A DNA stretch of 64,000 nucleotides from Pedobacter ureilyticus (GTDB lineage: Bacteria; Bacteroidota; Bacteroidia; Sphingobacteriales; Sphingobacteriaceae): contig NZ_SSHJ01000009.1 of assembly GCF_005925345.1 (NCBI RefSeq), positions 62,001 through 126,000 of the forward strand, read 5' to 3'. A program made the position numbers and the translations under genes. The number at the start of each line of letters is the position of its first letter. The first letter of the stretch is position 1. This document shows positions 17,461-26,574 of this stretch, piece by piece. The notes under the pieces are model-generated. The model was not told the origin of the DNA, did not search any database, and saw only the letters and a program-made list of their open reading frames with translations.

Positions 17461-18072
17461 TCAAACTAATTTTTCGCTCTTTAAAACATCTGTGATTAAG
17501 GCATAGGTGTTTTTTATTTTAGCTTTAATTTCATGAGGAGCTATCCAAACTGCTTCGGTAATACCTTCTTCAACCTGTGGCACCAACTTGGGGCTACCTT
17601 TAACCGTCATGTGGTACCAACTTGTTCTTTTCAAAATCAATTCGCCACCCATTTTGTAAACATGGTAAGTTTTACAAATTCTATCGTTACGTTTTTCTAC
17701 TTTAACGCCACACTCCTCTTCTACCTCACGCACAGCAGCCTCCTTTACTTTTTCGCCTTTATCTACTTTTCCTTTGGGCAGATCCCATTTTTTGTTTCTA
17801 AAAATAAAAAGATACTCGCCCTTGGCATTGGTTACCAAACCTCCAGCAGCCTTAATAACCGTTAAATCACTTTTTACCTTTTTAAATACAGCAGATGGAT
17901 TTTTTGTCAACAATAGATAATTCTTCTTCTTGCTGATTTGAAGTTTTTCATAAAACAATTCAAAATCAAAACCCTCTACTTCAATCTGTTGTATTTTTTC
18001 TAACTGAGTAGGAAGTTCATGAGTTATAAACAAAGTATTATCGTTAATATAAATTCTGTATTTTTGCGCCAT
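17461..18072 (-). CDS. NUDIX hydrolase
   Basis: 203 residues. The NUDIX box runs at 101-123: G at 101, E at 107, then REVEEECGV (pattern GX5EX7REUXEEXGU fully satisfied), so it should hydrolyse a nucleoside diphosphate linked to another moiety. The N-terminal ~70 residues are an extra domain found in the Bacteroidota members of this group. The start codon overlaps that of pyrE on the other strand (CATG at 18070-18073). Substrate unknown. Confidence 0.92.
   Translation of the reverse strand: MAQKYRIYINDNTLFITHELPTQLEKIQQIEVEGFDFELFYEKLQISKKKNYLLLTKNPSAVFKKVKSDLTVIKAAGGLVTNAKGEYLFIFRNKKWDLPKGKVDKGEKVKEAAVREVEEECGVKVEKRNDRICKTYHVYKMGGELILKRTSWYHMTVKGSPKLVPQVEEGITEAVWIAPHEIKAKIKNTYALITDVLKSEKLV
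18059..18066 (+). promoter_or_regulatory. -7 box (TATTTTTG) of pyrE
   Basis: Exact TAnnTTTG match located inside the first codons of the divergent NUDIX gene, ending four nucleotides before the pyrE ATG at 18071. No good -33 element is visible. Confidence 0.5.
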
Positions 18073-18724
18073 GTATAATAAAAGTGATATTGAATTAAAG
18101 GTAGCTGAATTTTTATTACAAATTAAAGCAATTAAATTACAACCTACTAATCCATTTACTTGGGCCTCTGGTTGGAAATCTCCTATTTACTGTGATAATC
18201 GCATCACATTGTCTCACCCATCTGTAAGAACTTTCATTCGTCAAAAACTGGCGCAGCTAATTCAAGAAGAATATGGTGCTGTTGATGTTATTGCAGGAGT
18301 AGCAACTGCAGGTATTCCACAAGGCGTATTGGTAGCCCAAGAGCTAGGTTTGCCTTTTATCTATGTAAGATCAAAAGCTAAAGAACATGGAACCGGAAGC
18401 TTAATTGAAGGCGAAATTGTAGAAGGCCAACGTGTAGTCGTAATCGAAGATTTAATTTCTACAGGAAAAAGCAGTCTACAAGCGGTAGATGCCTTGCGTA
18501 ATGCTGGACTTTCTGTAGCTGGTTTGGTGGCTATCTTCACTTACGGATTTCAACAAGCTGATGATAATTTTGCAGCGGCTAAATGTAGATATTCGACACT
18601 TTCTAATTATAAGGCACTGATTGATTATGCTGCAGAGCATGCCATCATCGCAAAATCTGATATGGAATTTTTGAACAAGTGGCGTGAAAATCCATCTCAA
18701 TGGGGACAGAGCGAAACAGTTTAA
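18071..18724 (+). CDS. pyrE: Orotate phosphoribosyltransferase (PyrE)
   Basis: Makes orotidine 5'-phosphate from orotate and PRPP in de novo pyrimidine synthesis. 217 residues. PRPP-binding motif VVVIEDLISTGKS at 122-134; FTWASGWKSPIYCDNR near 29-44 and the flexible loop RSKAKEHGTGS at 100-110 are typical of PyrE. It is followed after 30 bp by a small SRPBCC gene. The start is fixed by family N-termini; its promoter and any leader must overlap the oppositely oriented NUDIX gene. Confidence 0.96.
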   Translation: MYNKSDIELKVAEFLLQIKAIKLQPTNPFTWASGWKSPIYCDNRITLSHPSVRTFIRQKLAQLIQEEYGAVDVIAGVATAGIPQGVLVAQELGLPFIYVRSKAKEHGTGSLIEGEIVEGQRVVVIEDLISTGKSSLQAVDALRNAGLSVAGLVAIFTYGFQQADDNFAAAKCRYSTLSNYKALIDYAAEHAIIAKSDMEFLNKWRENPSQWGQSETV

Positions 18725-18754
18725 ATTAGCACCTCACACAATAACCTCACATAA

Positions 18755-19153
18755 ATGACAATCATTGAAAGTAACGCCGAAATTAATTTGCCTGTAGAAA
18801 AAGTTTATCAATTTCTAGCAGATTTAAACAACCATCAGCAGCTCATGCCAGAAAACATTTACAACTGGGTTTCTACGGCAGATACCGCTAGCTTTACCAT
18901 TCAAAACATGGCTAAACTGGCCATTCACATCTCCGAAAGAGTAGAAAACGAAAAGCTGATTGCCTTACCTACAGAAAAACCACCATTCGACCTATCACTA
19001 CAGTGGTCTGTAAAAGACAATGGAAATGGCACAACTACCGCCACACACATCATATCGGCAGATTTAAATATGATGATGAAAATGCTAGCCGCAGGCCCAT
19101 TACAAAAACTTGCTGATCATCAGACAAAAAAACTGAAAGAAATTTTAGGCTAA
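18755..19153 (+). CDS. SRPBCC-family protein
   Basis: 132 residues in the START/Bet v1-like (SRPBCC) pattern: an N-terminal strand IIESNAEINLPVEKVYQFL, a central sheet, and a C-terminal amphipathic helix (MMMKMLAAGPLQKLADHQTK). Such proteins bind hydrophobic ligands; none can be named here. No signal peptide. It is probably cotranscribed with pyrE, and a strong terminator follows within 10 bp of the stop. Confidence 0.75.
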   Translation: MTIIESNAEINLPVEKVYQFLADLNNHQQLMPENIYNWVSTADTASFTIQNMAKLAIHISERVENEKLIALPTEKPPFDLSLQWSVKDNGNGTTTATHIISADLNMMMKMLAAGPLQKLADHQTKKLKEILG

Positions 19154-19161
19154 CAATACGA

Positions 19162-19188
19162 AGGAAGTTCAAAAGACTTCCTTTTTTT
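19162..19188 (+). terminator. Intrinsic terminator after pyrE-SRPBCC
   Basis: AGGAAGT-tcaaaag-ACTTCCT followed by a run of seven T. It ends the plus-strand unit. Confidence 0.85.
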
Positions 19189-19257
19189 ATACCTGTCATC
19201 TCAAGGCAAAAGGATTATAAAAATTGGAAACGAACGGCAAGTGTTTCATAGCACTTT

Positions 19258-19337
19258 CAGCCCCGCTATCCGCTTTACTACACGGCAAACGCAAAGGTTT
19301 GCCCCTTCGTGCTCGCTCCTATCGGGTTTAATTAACA
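19258..19337. repeat. Dispersed intergenic repeat, copy B
   Basis: CAGCCCCGCTATCCGCTTTA and ATCGGGTTTAATTAACAA match copy A at 1031-1105. Between the blocks is a perfect hairpin GGCAAAC-gcaaag-GTTTGCC (19284-19303) that copy A lacks. Confidence 0.65.
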
Positions 19338-19361
19338 AAATCCTGTACACATAACTCCTAT

Positions 19362-19387
19362 TTGCCGTCGGTTAAAACCGACGGCAA
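19362..19387. repeat. Perfect 12-bp-stem palindrome
   Basis: TTGCCGTCGGTT-aa-AACCGACGGCAA. A partial second copy (ggctaaaaccgac) follows near 19411. It lies between the converging pyrE-side terminator and the MFS gene; no T-run follows, so a repeat rather than a terminator is favoured. Confidence 0.6.
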
Positions 19388-19458
19388 TGAAAAGCTTAAC
19401 CTATGGCAATGAAAGGCTAAAACCGACAACGAATAAATATCATCAAAAAAAAAGTGGT

Positions 19459-20673
19459 TTAATCTTCCCCTTTCAACCTTATCTGCTTCATTAGAAAATA
19501 AAAGCCCATACCAGTCAATAACATCAACAATCCAGTACCGAGCCAAAGCACCTGAAAGCCGTAATTGGCAGCTATCTTGGTACCCAAGTAAGGTGCAAAA
19601 ATTAATCCAGCCGAAAGAGATAAAGAGTTTAAACCCATGTAAGCACCTCTATTTTTAGGATTGGAACGCTGTAGCGTTACTGTAGCCATAAACGGCATAG
19701 CCAGCATTTCTGATACGCACAAGATAAACATAGAAACATACAGCAGCCAAATACCATGAGCAATTAACAACGAAGCGAAAGCCAAGCCACAGCAAACAAC
19801 GCCAACGATAATGGCATTTGCAGCGGTAGTTCTTCGTTCGGCAATATGTACAATGAGCATTTCTAAACTAAAAACAACTACACCACTGTATGCTAAAATT
19901 ACACCAATATTTTTCTCAGAAAGCTGATAGACCTCTCTGTAATAAAGCGGCAGAGTACTTAACAATTGGAAGAAACAAATAGCAAATAAAATGCTCAAAA
20001 AGGTAAAAACTAAAAAGGGTACGTCTTTATATGGAGATCTATAAGGGACGCCCATATCTTCTGCGCTTGTCTTTTCTTTAGTGTTCCCCTTTCTATCTCT
20101 GAAGTACACAAAAAAAATAACAGCTGCTAAAGTTGCCGCGAAGGCATTTCCATAAAAAAGTAAATCGTAAGAAACAGCAGCTAAAAACCCACCCAAGGCG
20201 GGCCCTATAGAAAAACCTAAGTTTAAAGCCATTCGGTTAAGTGTAAAGCTTCTTACTACGTTTTCAGGTTTCGAATAATAAGCTAAAGAAACAGAGTTTG
20301 CTGGTCGTAAAATATCGCTAACCATGCTTAATGCTAATATACCAGCAGCTAAGGAGGGCATGGTAGTTAACTTGGGCAACACTAAAAACAACGGTACAAT
20401 TCCCGTTAAACTAAATAGCTGCACTTTAAAATGGCCAAACTTATCGGTAAGCCAACCACCTAATGATGAGCCCACCACAGAACCAATTCCGAAACAACTG
20501 AGCAATACACCGGCATTTTCTAACGTAAATCCCAATTTATTAACCATATAAACCCCTAAAAATGGAACAACCATAGCTCCGCTCCTATTTACGAGCATTA
20601 CCAAAGCCAACATCCAAGCGGGAGTTGATAGGCCTTGGTAAACTCTGAAGTAATTTTTTATATAGGTTTTCAT
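19459..20673 (-). CDS. MFS transporter
   Basis: 404 residues, about 12 hydrophobic segments in two six-helix halves with a charged central loop (YFRDRKGNTKEKTSAEDMG, near 190-210). The motif between helices 2 and 3, GSSLGGWLTDKFGHFK, is the MFS motif A (G-x3-D-(R/K)-x-G). It looks like a drug/metabolite exporter of the MdtG/YceL type, but the substrate cannot be assigned. It is transcribed divergently from the gene at 20742, with a CAAATATA (-7 TATATTTG on this strand) at 20691-20698, leaving a 17-nt leader. Confidence 0.88.
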   Translation of the reverse strand: MKTYIKNYFRVYQGLSTPAWMLALVMLVNRSGAMVVPFLGVYMVNKLGFTLENAGVLLSCFGIGSVVGSSLGGWLTDKFGHFKVQLFSLTGIVPLFLVLPKLTTMPSLAAGILALSMVSDILRPANSVSLAYYSKPENVVRSFTLNRMALNLGFSIGPALGGFLAAVSYDLLFYGNAFAATLAAVIFFVYFRDRKGNTKEKTSAEDMGVPYRSPYKDVPFLVFTFLSILFAICFFQLLSTLPLYYREVYQLSEKNIGVILAYSGVVVFSLEMLIVHIAERRTTAANAIIVGVVCCGLAFASLLIAHGIWLLYVSMFILCVSEMLAMPFMATVTLQRSNPKNRGAYMGLNSLSLSAGLIFAPYLGTKIAANYGFQVLWLGTGLLMLLTGMGFYFLMKQIRLKGED

Positions 20674-20690
20674 TGACGATTAGCAAGCTG

Positions 20691-20698
20691 CAAATATA
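20691..20698 (-). promoter_or_regulatory. -7 box (TATATTTG) of the MFS gene
   Basis: Exact TAnnTTTG on the minus strand, 17 nt upstream of the ATG at 20673. Confidence 0.45.
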
Positions 20699-20741
20699 CT
20701 CAGCGCCAACACTAAACTAACCGTTAAAAATTACTTAATTT

Positions 20742-22088
20742 GTGAACATTAATAAATTGCTCGCCAATATGATTTTATCTGTCTTCGCCCTCTCCACGCT
20801 CGTGCTGCTGTCACTTATTTACTATTACATTAGGCGAGTAAACCTGATAGTAACGCCAAAAGCCATAAAGTTCAAGCATCATCCACAAACTTTGTATACG
20901 GATAAACTGAGGTACGTGCAAGGAGAAACGATTGAATGTTATGTAAACACGGATTTACCTAGCACCATAAGCGTTTATATACTCAAGGAAGAAAAGCATT
21001 TGGTACAATGCTACGAAAATATTCCAGTTTGCCGTAATCAAAATTATTATCACCCTAAAAATGGTTGCAGCTGGAGTAAAACTTTAACCATAGATACTGC
21101 AACTTTAGAAAGTGGATTATACATTATCGGTATTAAAACGGAAGACCAAGTAAAAGAATCGTTTTTTCATGCAATCGCTTTGGTTCCTAAACAGCAAAAA
21201 ACTAAGTTAGCCGTATTTGCTAGTACTAATACCTGGCTTGCTTACAATTGTTATGGAGGAAAATCCAATTACCTAGATCAGCAAAACCATACCATCTTTA
21301 AAATCCCTTTTAAATTAATGGGCAAAGTAGTACCTGCCTACTTACCCACTAAACGGCCACACCTGCAAAATCCAAATGATGTGGCAAACGGACATTACAA
21401 TTATGATAATGTTTATGATAGCTTTGAATTTGCGCAACATCCCCGACGCGAATGGCCACTATTAGCTTTCCTCTATCAAAACAATCTCAATTTTGAGCTT
21501 TACACCGATTGGGACTTGGCTTACAACCCAGAAATCTTGAACTACGATAAGTGGATTTTTAATAACCATAGCGAATATTGGTCGGCTGAAATGAAAGGAA
21601 TGCTTAAAAAATACATGGAAAAAGGTGGAAAAGTAATTATTGCCTCTGGAAACAACCTATACCGAGACGTTGAATTTTATAACGAAGGTATTAAAATGGG
21701 CAATCAAGTATCGGATATGGAAATCACTACCAAATTAACAGGGAGTTTTTTTACGGAGGATGGCTACCTTACACTTGCCAGCTACAAAATTATTGAGAGA
21801 AACCATTTCGCTTTTGAAGGCATTACCACTACCCATTTTGGCGAAAAATCTTTATACAGCTATCAGGGAGTAACGGGTGCATCGGGAATAGAGACAGACA
21901 AGATCAATTACCACAGTGATGGTTTTGAGATTATTGCTGTAGGAAACAATGCACAGGGACCTGCACACATGGTCTTTAAGCAAACCGAGAAAGGCTGGAT
22001 TTTTAATGCCTCATCAATTTCATTTGCCAATAGTGTTTTGGTTGATGAAAACTGCGCTAAGCTGATGCTCAACCTGCTTAAAAACTAA
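20742..22088 (+). CDS. Membrane-anchored protein with N,N-dimethylformamidase-like large domain
   Basis: 448 residues from GTG 20742, or 439 from ATG 20769. A TTAATTTG -7-like box overlaps the GTG, which favours the ATG. An N-terminal hydrophobic anchor (ILSVFALSTLVLLSLIYYYI) is followed by a beta-rich region (55-150) and a large domain with NTWLAYNCYGGKSNY, ELYTDWDL, IFNNHSEYWS and GGKVIIASGNN, the pattern of the C-terminal domain of the DMF deamidase beta subunit and related proteins. The reaction is unknown; the small subunit of DMFase is absent. It stands alone between a divergent MFS carrier and clpB. Confidence 0.7.
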   Translation: MNINKLLANMILSVFALSTLVLLSLIYYYIRRVNLIVTPKAIKFKHHPQTLYTDKLRYVQGETIECYVNTDLPSTISVYILKEEKHLVQCYENIPVCRNQNYYHPKNGCSWSKTLTIDTATLESGLYIIGIKTEDQVKESFFHAIALVPKQQKTKLAVFASTNTWLAYNCYGGKSNYLDQQNHTIFKIPFKLMGKVVPAYLPTKRPHLQNPNDVANGHYNYDNVYDSFEFAQHPRREWPLLAFLYQNNLNFELYTDWDLAYNPEILNYDKWIFNNHSEYWSAEMKGMLKKYMEKGGKVIIASGNNLYRDVEFYNEGIKMGNQVSDMEITTKLTGSFFTEDGYLTLASYKIIERNHFAFEGITTTHFGEKSLYSYQGVTGASGIETDKINYHSDGFEIIAVGNNAQGPAHMVFKQTEKGWIFNASSISFANSVLVDENCAKLMLNLLKN

Positions 22089-22221
22089 ACAAAACCTGTC
22101 ATTATTACATTGTAAAATACTTTAAATCAGACAATTATTCATTAAAACACTTTCTTAGCAGACAAAATTTCCGATTTGTAAATCAAATTACTGATGGCAT
22201 TTGTTTTGATTTAAACGGATT

Positions 22222-24819
22222 ATGAACTTCAATAATTTTACAATCAAAGCCCAAGAGGCTGTTCAAAAAGCCTCTGAAATTGCACAAGGCAACCAGCAGC
22301 AGGCCATAGAAACAGCACATTTGCTTAAAGGCTTGCTAACGGTTGATGAAAATGTGATTTCGTACGTTTTAAAAAAATTAAACGTAAACCTAAATATACT
22401 TTCTCAGAAGCTAGATGAAGATATTGCCAAATATCCAAAGGTGAGCGGCAGTAATATTTATCTATCTTCTGGTGCTAACTCGGCTCTACAAAAGGCACAG
22501 TCTTTTTTAAAAGAATTTAAAGATGAATTTGTATCTGTAGAACACATCCTTTTAGGAATTTTAGCTGCAAACGATGCTACAGCTAAACTTCTAAAAGACC
22601 AAGGCGTTAACGAAAAAGACCTTAAAAAAGCAATAACTGAATTGCGTGGAGATAACCGAGTAACCGATCAAAATGCAGAGGCTACCTATCAAGCTTTGGG
22701 AAAATATGCACGTAACTTAAACGAGTATGCCGAAAGCGGCAAGCTAGACCCAGTAATTGGACGTGACGAAGAGATTAGACGTGTGATACAAATTTTATCT
22801 CGCAGAACAAAGAACAACCCCATCTTAATTGGAGAGCCTGGCGTGGGTAAAACTGCCATTGCCGAAGGTATTGCCTTTAGAATTATTAAAGGCGATGTTC
22901 CTGAAAATCTAAAATCAAAAGTAGTGTACTCTTTAGATATGGGTGCACTTATTGCGGGAGCAAAATATAAAGGGGAGTTTGAAGAGCGTTTAAAAGCTGT
23001 AGTAAAAGAGGTAACACAAAGCGATGGCGAAATTATCCTTTTTATTGATGAGATACACACATTAGTTGGTGCCGGCGGTGGCGAAGGTGCTATGGATGCT
23101 GCTAATATTTTAAAACCTGCCCTAGCCCGTGGCGAGCTAAGGGCCATTGGCGCCACTACTTTGGATGAATACCAAAAGTACTTGGAAAAGGATAAAGCTC
23201 TAGAGCGTCGTTTCCAAAAAGTGATGGTTGATGAACCTGATACACAAGATGCGATTTCTATTTTACGTGGCTTGAAAGAACGTTACGAAACGCACCATAA
23301 AGTACGTATTAAAGACGAAGCCATTATTGCTGCAGTAGAAATGAGCCAACGTTACATTGCCGACCGCTTTTTACCAGATAAAGCCATTGATTTGATGGAC
23401 GAGGCAGCATCCAAACTACGTATGGAAATGGACAGTGTGCCAGAAAATGTAGATGCGCTGGAACGTGAGATTATGCGTTTAGAAATTGAGCGTGAAGCCA
23501 TTAAACGCGAAAAAGACGATAACAAAGTTAAAGAACTCAGCGCACAGATTGCCAATTTAGCTGCAGAGCGTGATGAATTTAGAGCAAAATGGCAAGGCGA
23601 AAAAGACTTAGTAGATGCCATTAATACTGAAATTGAGCAAATTGAAGCTTTTAAGCTAGAAGCCGAACAAGCAGAGCGTGCTGGAGATTATGGTAAAGTT
23701 GCGGAATTACGCTACGGAAAAATTAAAGAAGCACAAGATAAAGTTGAAAAACTAAAAGCGGACCTAGCTAGCCGACAAGACGAAAGCAGGATGTTAAAAG
23801 AGGAAGTAACTGCTGATGATATTGCAGGTGTGGTAGGTCGTTGGACAGGTATTCCGGTAACCAAGCTGGTATCTAGCGAACGTGAAAAATTACTCAATTT
23901 AGAAGAGGAATTGCACAAACGTGTTGCTGGACAGGATGAAGCTATCGAAGCAATTTCTGATGCAATCCGCCGCTCACGTGCAGGTTTACAAGATAAACGT
24001 AAACCCATTGGCTCATTCATTTTCTTAGGTACAACTGGTGTAGGTAAAACCGAATTAGCAAAAGCGTTGGCAGAGTTCTTATTCAATGATGAAAACGCAA
24101 TGACCAGAATTGATATGAGTGAGTACCAAGAACGCCATGCAGTAAGTAGGTTAATTGGTGCGCCTCCGGGATATGTTGGTTACGATGAAGGCGGGCAATT
24201 GACGGAAGCTGTTCGTAGAAAACCATATTCGGTAGTCTTACTGGATGAGATTGAAAAAGCCCACCCAGACGTGTTTAACATCTTATTACAAGTGTTAGAT
24301 GATGGAAGATTGACTGATAATAAAGGACGTGTGGTGAATTTTAAAAACACCATCATCATCATGACTTCTAATATTGGTTCTCACCTTATTCAGGATAATT
24401 TTAAAAATTTTGATGAAGACAAAAGAGACAGCATTGTAGCTAAAACTAAAAACGAGTTATTCGAGTTATTGAAACAGACCATTCGTCCTGAGTTTTTAAA
24501 CAGAATTGACGAGTTGATTATGTTTACACCGCTACAAAGAAGTGAAATTAGAAATATTGTTGATCTACAGTTTAAGCAGGTGCAAAATACCTTGGCAGAA
24601 ATGGGAATTACCATGGAGGCAAGTACAGAAGCGTTGGATTGGTTGGCAGAACTAGGTTACGACCCACAATTCGGCGCTCGTCCGTTAAAACGTGTAATAC
24701 AAAAACGTATACTAAATGAACTATCTAAGGAAATATTAGCTGGAAAAGTAGATAAGGATAGTAAAATCAAGTTAGATATGTTCGATCATCAATTTGTATT
24801 CCTTAACGAGGATAAGTAA
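22222..24819 (+). CDS. clpB: ATP-dependent chaperone ClpB
   Basis: Hsp100 disaggregase that works with DnaK. 865 residues, the usual length. Order: N-domain 1-145; first AAA+ with Walker A GEPGVGKT at 204-211 and [13 protein letters not shown]; the long ClpB middle-domain coiled coil at about 400-525 (rich in E, K, R, A), which distinguishes ClpB from ClpA/ClpC; second AAA+ with GTTGVGKT at 603-610 and [14 protein letters not shown]-terminal D2-small domain ([10 protein letters not shown]). Monocistronic; the 133-bp leader shows no obvious CIRCE element. Confidence 0.97.
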   Translation: MNFNNFTIKAQEAVQKASEIAQGNQQQAIETAHLLKGLLTVDENVISYVLKKLNVNLNILSQKLDEDIAKYPKVSGSNIYLSSGANSALQKAQSFLKEFKDEFVSVEHILLGILAANDATAKLLKDQGVNEKDLKKAITELRGDNRVTDQNAEATYQALGKYARNLNEYAESGKLDPVIGRDEEIRRVIQILSRRTKNNPILIGEPGVGKTAIAEGIAFRIIKGDVPENLKSKVVYSLDMGALIAGAKYKGEFEERLKAVVKEVTQSDGEIILFIDEIHTLVGAGGGEGAMDAANILKPALARGELRAIGATTLDEYQKYLEKDKALERRFQKVMVDEPDTQDAISILRGLKERYETHHKVRIKDEAIIAAVEMSQRYIADRFLPDKAIDLMDEAASKLRMEMDSVPENVDALEREIMRLEIEREAIKREKDDNKVKELSAQIANLAAERDEFRAKWQGEKDLVDAINTEIEQIEAFKLEAEQAERAGDYGKVAELRYGKIKEAQDKVEKLKADLASRQDESRMLKEEVTADDIAGVVGRWTGIPVTKLVSSEREKLLNLEEELHKRVAGQDEAIEAISDAIRRSRAGLQDKRKPIGSFIFLGTTGVGKTELAKALAEFLFNDENAMTRIDMSEYQERHAVSRLIGAPPGYVGYDEGGQLTEAVRRKPYSVVLLDEIEKAHPDVFNILLQVLDDGRLTDNKGRVVNFKNTIIIMTSNIGSHLIQDNFKNFDEDKRDSIVAKTKNELFELLKQTIRPEFLNRIDELIMFTPLQRSEIRNIVDLQFKQVQNTLAEMGITMEASTEALDWLAELGYDPQFGARPLKRVIQKRILNELSKEILAGKVDKDSKIKLDMFDHQFVFLNEDK

Positions 24820-24864
24820 AGTCGATTTGTAGCAATACTATTCACAACTCCATCATATATCAAG

Positions 24865-25000
24865 AAAGAGGCTGTCTCAAAAGTCGCTCGTCATCTCGAA
24901 CGTTAGAGAGAGATCTGTTTCAGAAGTGCTTCTGAAAGAGATTTCTCCTCCTTCGATCTTCGAAATGACGGCATTATTTTACTTTTGAGACAGCCTCTTT
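24865..25000. repeat. 136-bp palindromic element
   Basis: The outer 20 bp at 24865-24884 (AAAGAGGCTGTCTCAAAAGT) are the exact reverse complement of 24981-25000. Inside, CGTCAT..TCGAA pairs with TTCGA.AATGACG and the centre TTTCAGAAG-tg-CTTCTGAAA (24918-24937) is perfect. It lies just after clpB and could stop transcription, but its size and full-length symmetry suggest a MITE-like dispersed element. Confidence 0.8.
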
Positions 25001-25131
25001 TTCATGTCAAAAACTGACATAAAATGACAAATCGACAATTAGAAAAAATACAATAAAATCATTCAATTGTCACTAAAGTAGAGTTTTGTCAAGCCAAAAT
25101 AATTTACAAATTAACTATCTTAATTTAACAA

Positions 25132-25155
25132 TTTATTAATCAATTGATTAATAAA
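25132..25155. promoter_or_regulatory. Perfect 24-bp palindrome upstream of the outer-membrane barrel gene
   Basis: The 24 bases read identically on both strands: a TTTATTAAT arm, a CAATTG centre and an ATTAATAAA arm. A dimeric regulator site is plausible. It sits 165 bp before the start at 25321. Confidence 0.45.
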
Positions 25156-25220
25156 AAATCTTTGTTTTTGGCACGTATGACAGTTTTTCAGCAGGCATAA
25201 TAGTTGAAAAGTACATAACA

Positions 25221-25239
25221 AATGATCAAAAAGATCATT
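25221..25239. promoter_or_regulatory. Inverted repeat AATGATC-N5-GATCATT
   Basis: Perfect 7-bp arms with an A5 spacer, 82 bp before the start of the barrel gene. It may be an operator or an mRNA hairpin in a long leader. Confidence 0.4.
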
Positions 25240-25320
25240 GATAATAACACATAAATTTTAACAAATGAAACCGTTTGATTTATCGAATAGCTTCATTACA
25301 ATTAAAAACAATTTTAACAA

Positions 25321-25923
25321 ATGAAAAAAATTTTATTATCGTTAGTAGCTGTAGCAGCTTTAACTTTTGGCGCAAATGCACAAACCGAAAAAGGAAAAAT
25401 TATTTTAGGTGGTAACGTAAGTTTTAACAGCACAAAAGTAGATGGTGCTTCTAAAGCAGATGTGAACTTTAGTATAGTTCCGAGTGTTGGTTATTTTGTA
25501 GGCAACAATTTTGCAATTGGTACTGGGGTGGGTTATGATTATGACAAATCTGTAAGTGAAGGAGCTCAAGTTGCTGCTTTTAAAGTAGCTCCATTTGGTC
25601 GTTACTATGTAAACTTAACTGATCAATTCAAATTCTTCGGACAGTTATCTGTTCCATTGGCATTTGGTACACTTAAAGATGTAGAAGCCAATGGAGATAC
25701 TGGCTCAAAATTGGGAACTACAACGTCTATCGGCATAAATGTAGCTCCAGGTTTTGCATTCTTCCCTAACAAGAAAATTGGTATCGAATTTTCGGTTAAC
25801 GGTTTAGGATATGAGAACTTCTCTTTTAAACAAGAAGGTACTGGCAATAAAGTAAAAAGCAACAGTTTTGGTTTAGAGGCAGATACTTTTGCACCTAAAT
25901 TAGGCGTACAGTTTTACTTCTAA
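25321..25923 (+). CDS. Outer-membrane beta-barrel protein
   Basis: 200 residues. A signal peptide MKKILLSLVAVAALTFGANA cleaves before QTEKG. The mature part alternates amphipathic strands (GKIILGGNVSF, NFSIVPSVGYFV, FAIGTGVGYDY) and ends in KLGVQFYF, with a terminal aromatic as needed for barrel assembly: an eight-strand OmpW/OmpX-like (OMP_b-brl) protein. Function unknown. It is monocistronic, with a long AT-rich leader carrying palindromes and a clear terminator behind it. Confidence 0.88.
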   Translation: MKKILLSLVAVAALTFGANAQTEKGKIILGGNVSFNSTKVDGASKADVNFSIVPSVGYFVGNNFAIGTGVGYDYDKSVSEGAQVAAFKVAPFGRYYVNLTDQFKFFGQLSVPLAFGTLKDVEANGDTGSKLGTTTSIGINVAPGFAFFPNKKIGIEFSVNGLGYENFSFKQEGTGNKVKSNSFGLEADTFAPKLGVQFYF

Positions 25924-25945
25924 TGTTTCAGTAATTTATTTACGA

Positions 25946-25974
25946 AAGGCTACCATTTTTTGGTGGCCTTTTTG
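25946..25974 (+). terminator. Intrinsic terminator of the barrel gene
   Basis: AAGGCTACCA-tttttt-TGGTGGCCTT (one G-U pair) followed by TTTG and more T. Confidence 0.85.
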
Positions 25975-26220
25975 TTTTTAAACAGATTTCGATTGCTAAT
26001 TTACACGCTAATTGAAACCTAACTTATCTCTTACCCTTTAGCATCTTTCCCAAAGCGAAAGAACGTAACATTCCCCTTCTCTTCCCTTGTGGATATCGCT
26101 TAACCAAAGAAGGAAAACTTTACACTAATTTAACGTGAGCCATGGATGTTTTTATCTGTTTATCAGAAAGTTGAATATTTATACCGAAAATGTGATTTTA
26201 AGAAATAGATCTAAAAGCTG

Positions 26221-26350
26221 ATGCTGACCTGTAGCAAAGCGGAAAGCTACGCAGTAAAATAAATCCGATAACTATCGGATCAGCATGAACGAACCGCCAA
26301 TACCGTCACCCTGACCACGCAGTAGCTGCTAAGCAAATTTATTTCAGGGT
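26221..26350. repeat. Decayed palindrome-rich element
   Basis: Nested inverted repeats: ATGCTGA (26221-26227) with TCAGCAT (26280-26286), ATCCGATA-ac-TATCGGAT (26263-26280), GTAGC...GCTAC (26231-26250), and ACCCTGA (26308-26314) with TCAGGGT (26344-26350). The rest of the ~600-bp gap 25975-26543 shows nothing coding. Confidence 0.55.
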
Positions 26351-26543
26351 CGGTTAGTCAAGATTAAGCCCCATAATTCGTTAATTTAAGTTGCAACGCA
26401 CAAAGAAGTATCTAAAACACCACTAATATCCTAGTTTGTTTAACAGTTGCATTGCCTAGCAACCTATCGAAAAACCTCTAATTGGAACTTAAATAGTTGT
26501 AATGCTTAAATTAAGTTGTGATTTTTTTGTTGGCACCTGTATT

Positions 26544-26563
26544 AATCGTAATATTGCAATATA
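26544..26563. promoter_or_regulatory. ArsR operator, copy 1
   Basis: AATCGTAATATTGCAATATA, containing the 12-bp palindrome ATATTGCAATAT, 11 bp before the arsR start. An identical 20-mer stands before the second gene (26927-26946), so this is very probably the site of the arsenite-responsive repressor. Confidence 0.75.
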
Positions 26564-26574
26564 TAGATAAAAAT

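Noticed and set aside
25168..25190. Sigma-54 promoter before the barrel gene
   Set aside because: TTGGCACG matches the -24 element, but the -12 position reads ACAG rather than TTGC, so it is not called.
26518..26574. Longer GTG start for arsR
   Set aside because: It would put the operator inside the coding region and adds residues not seen in the family.
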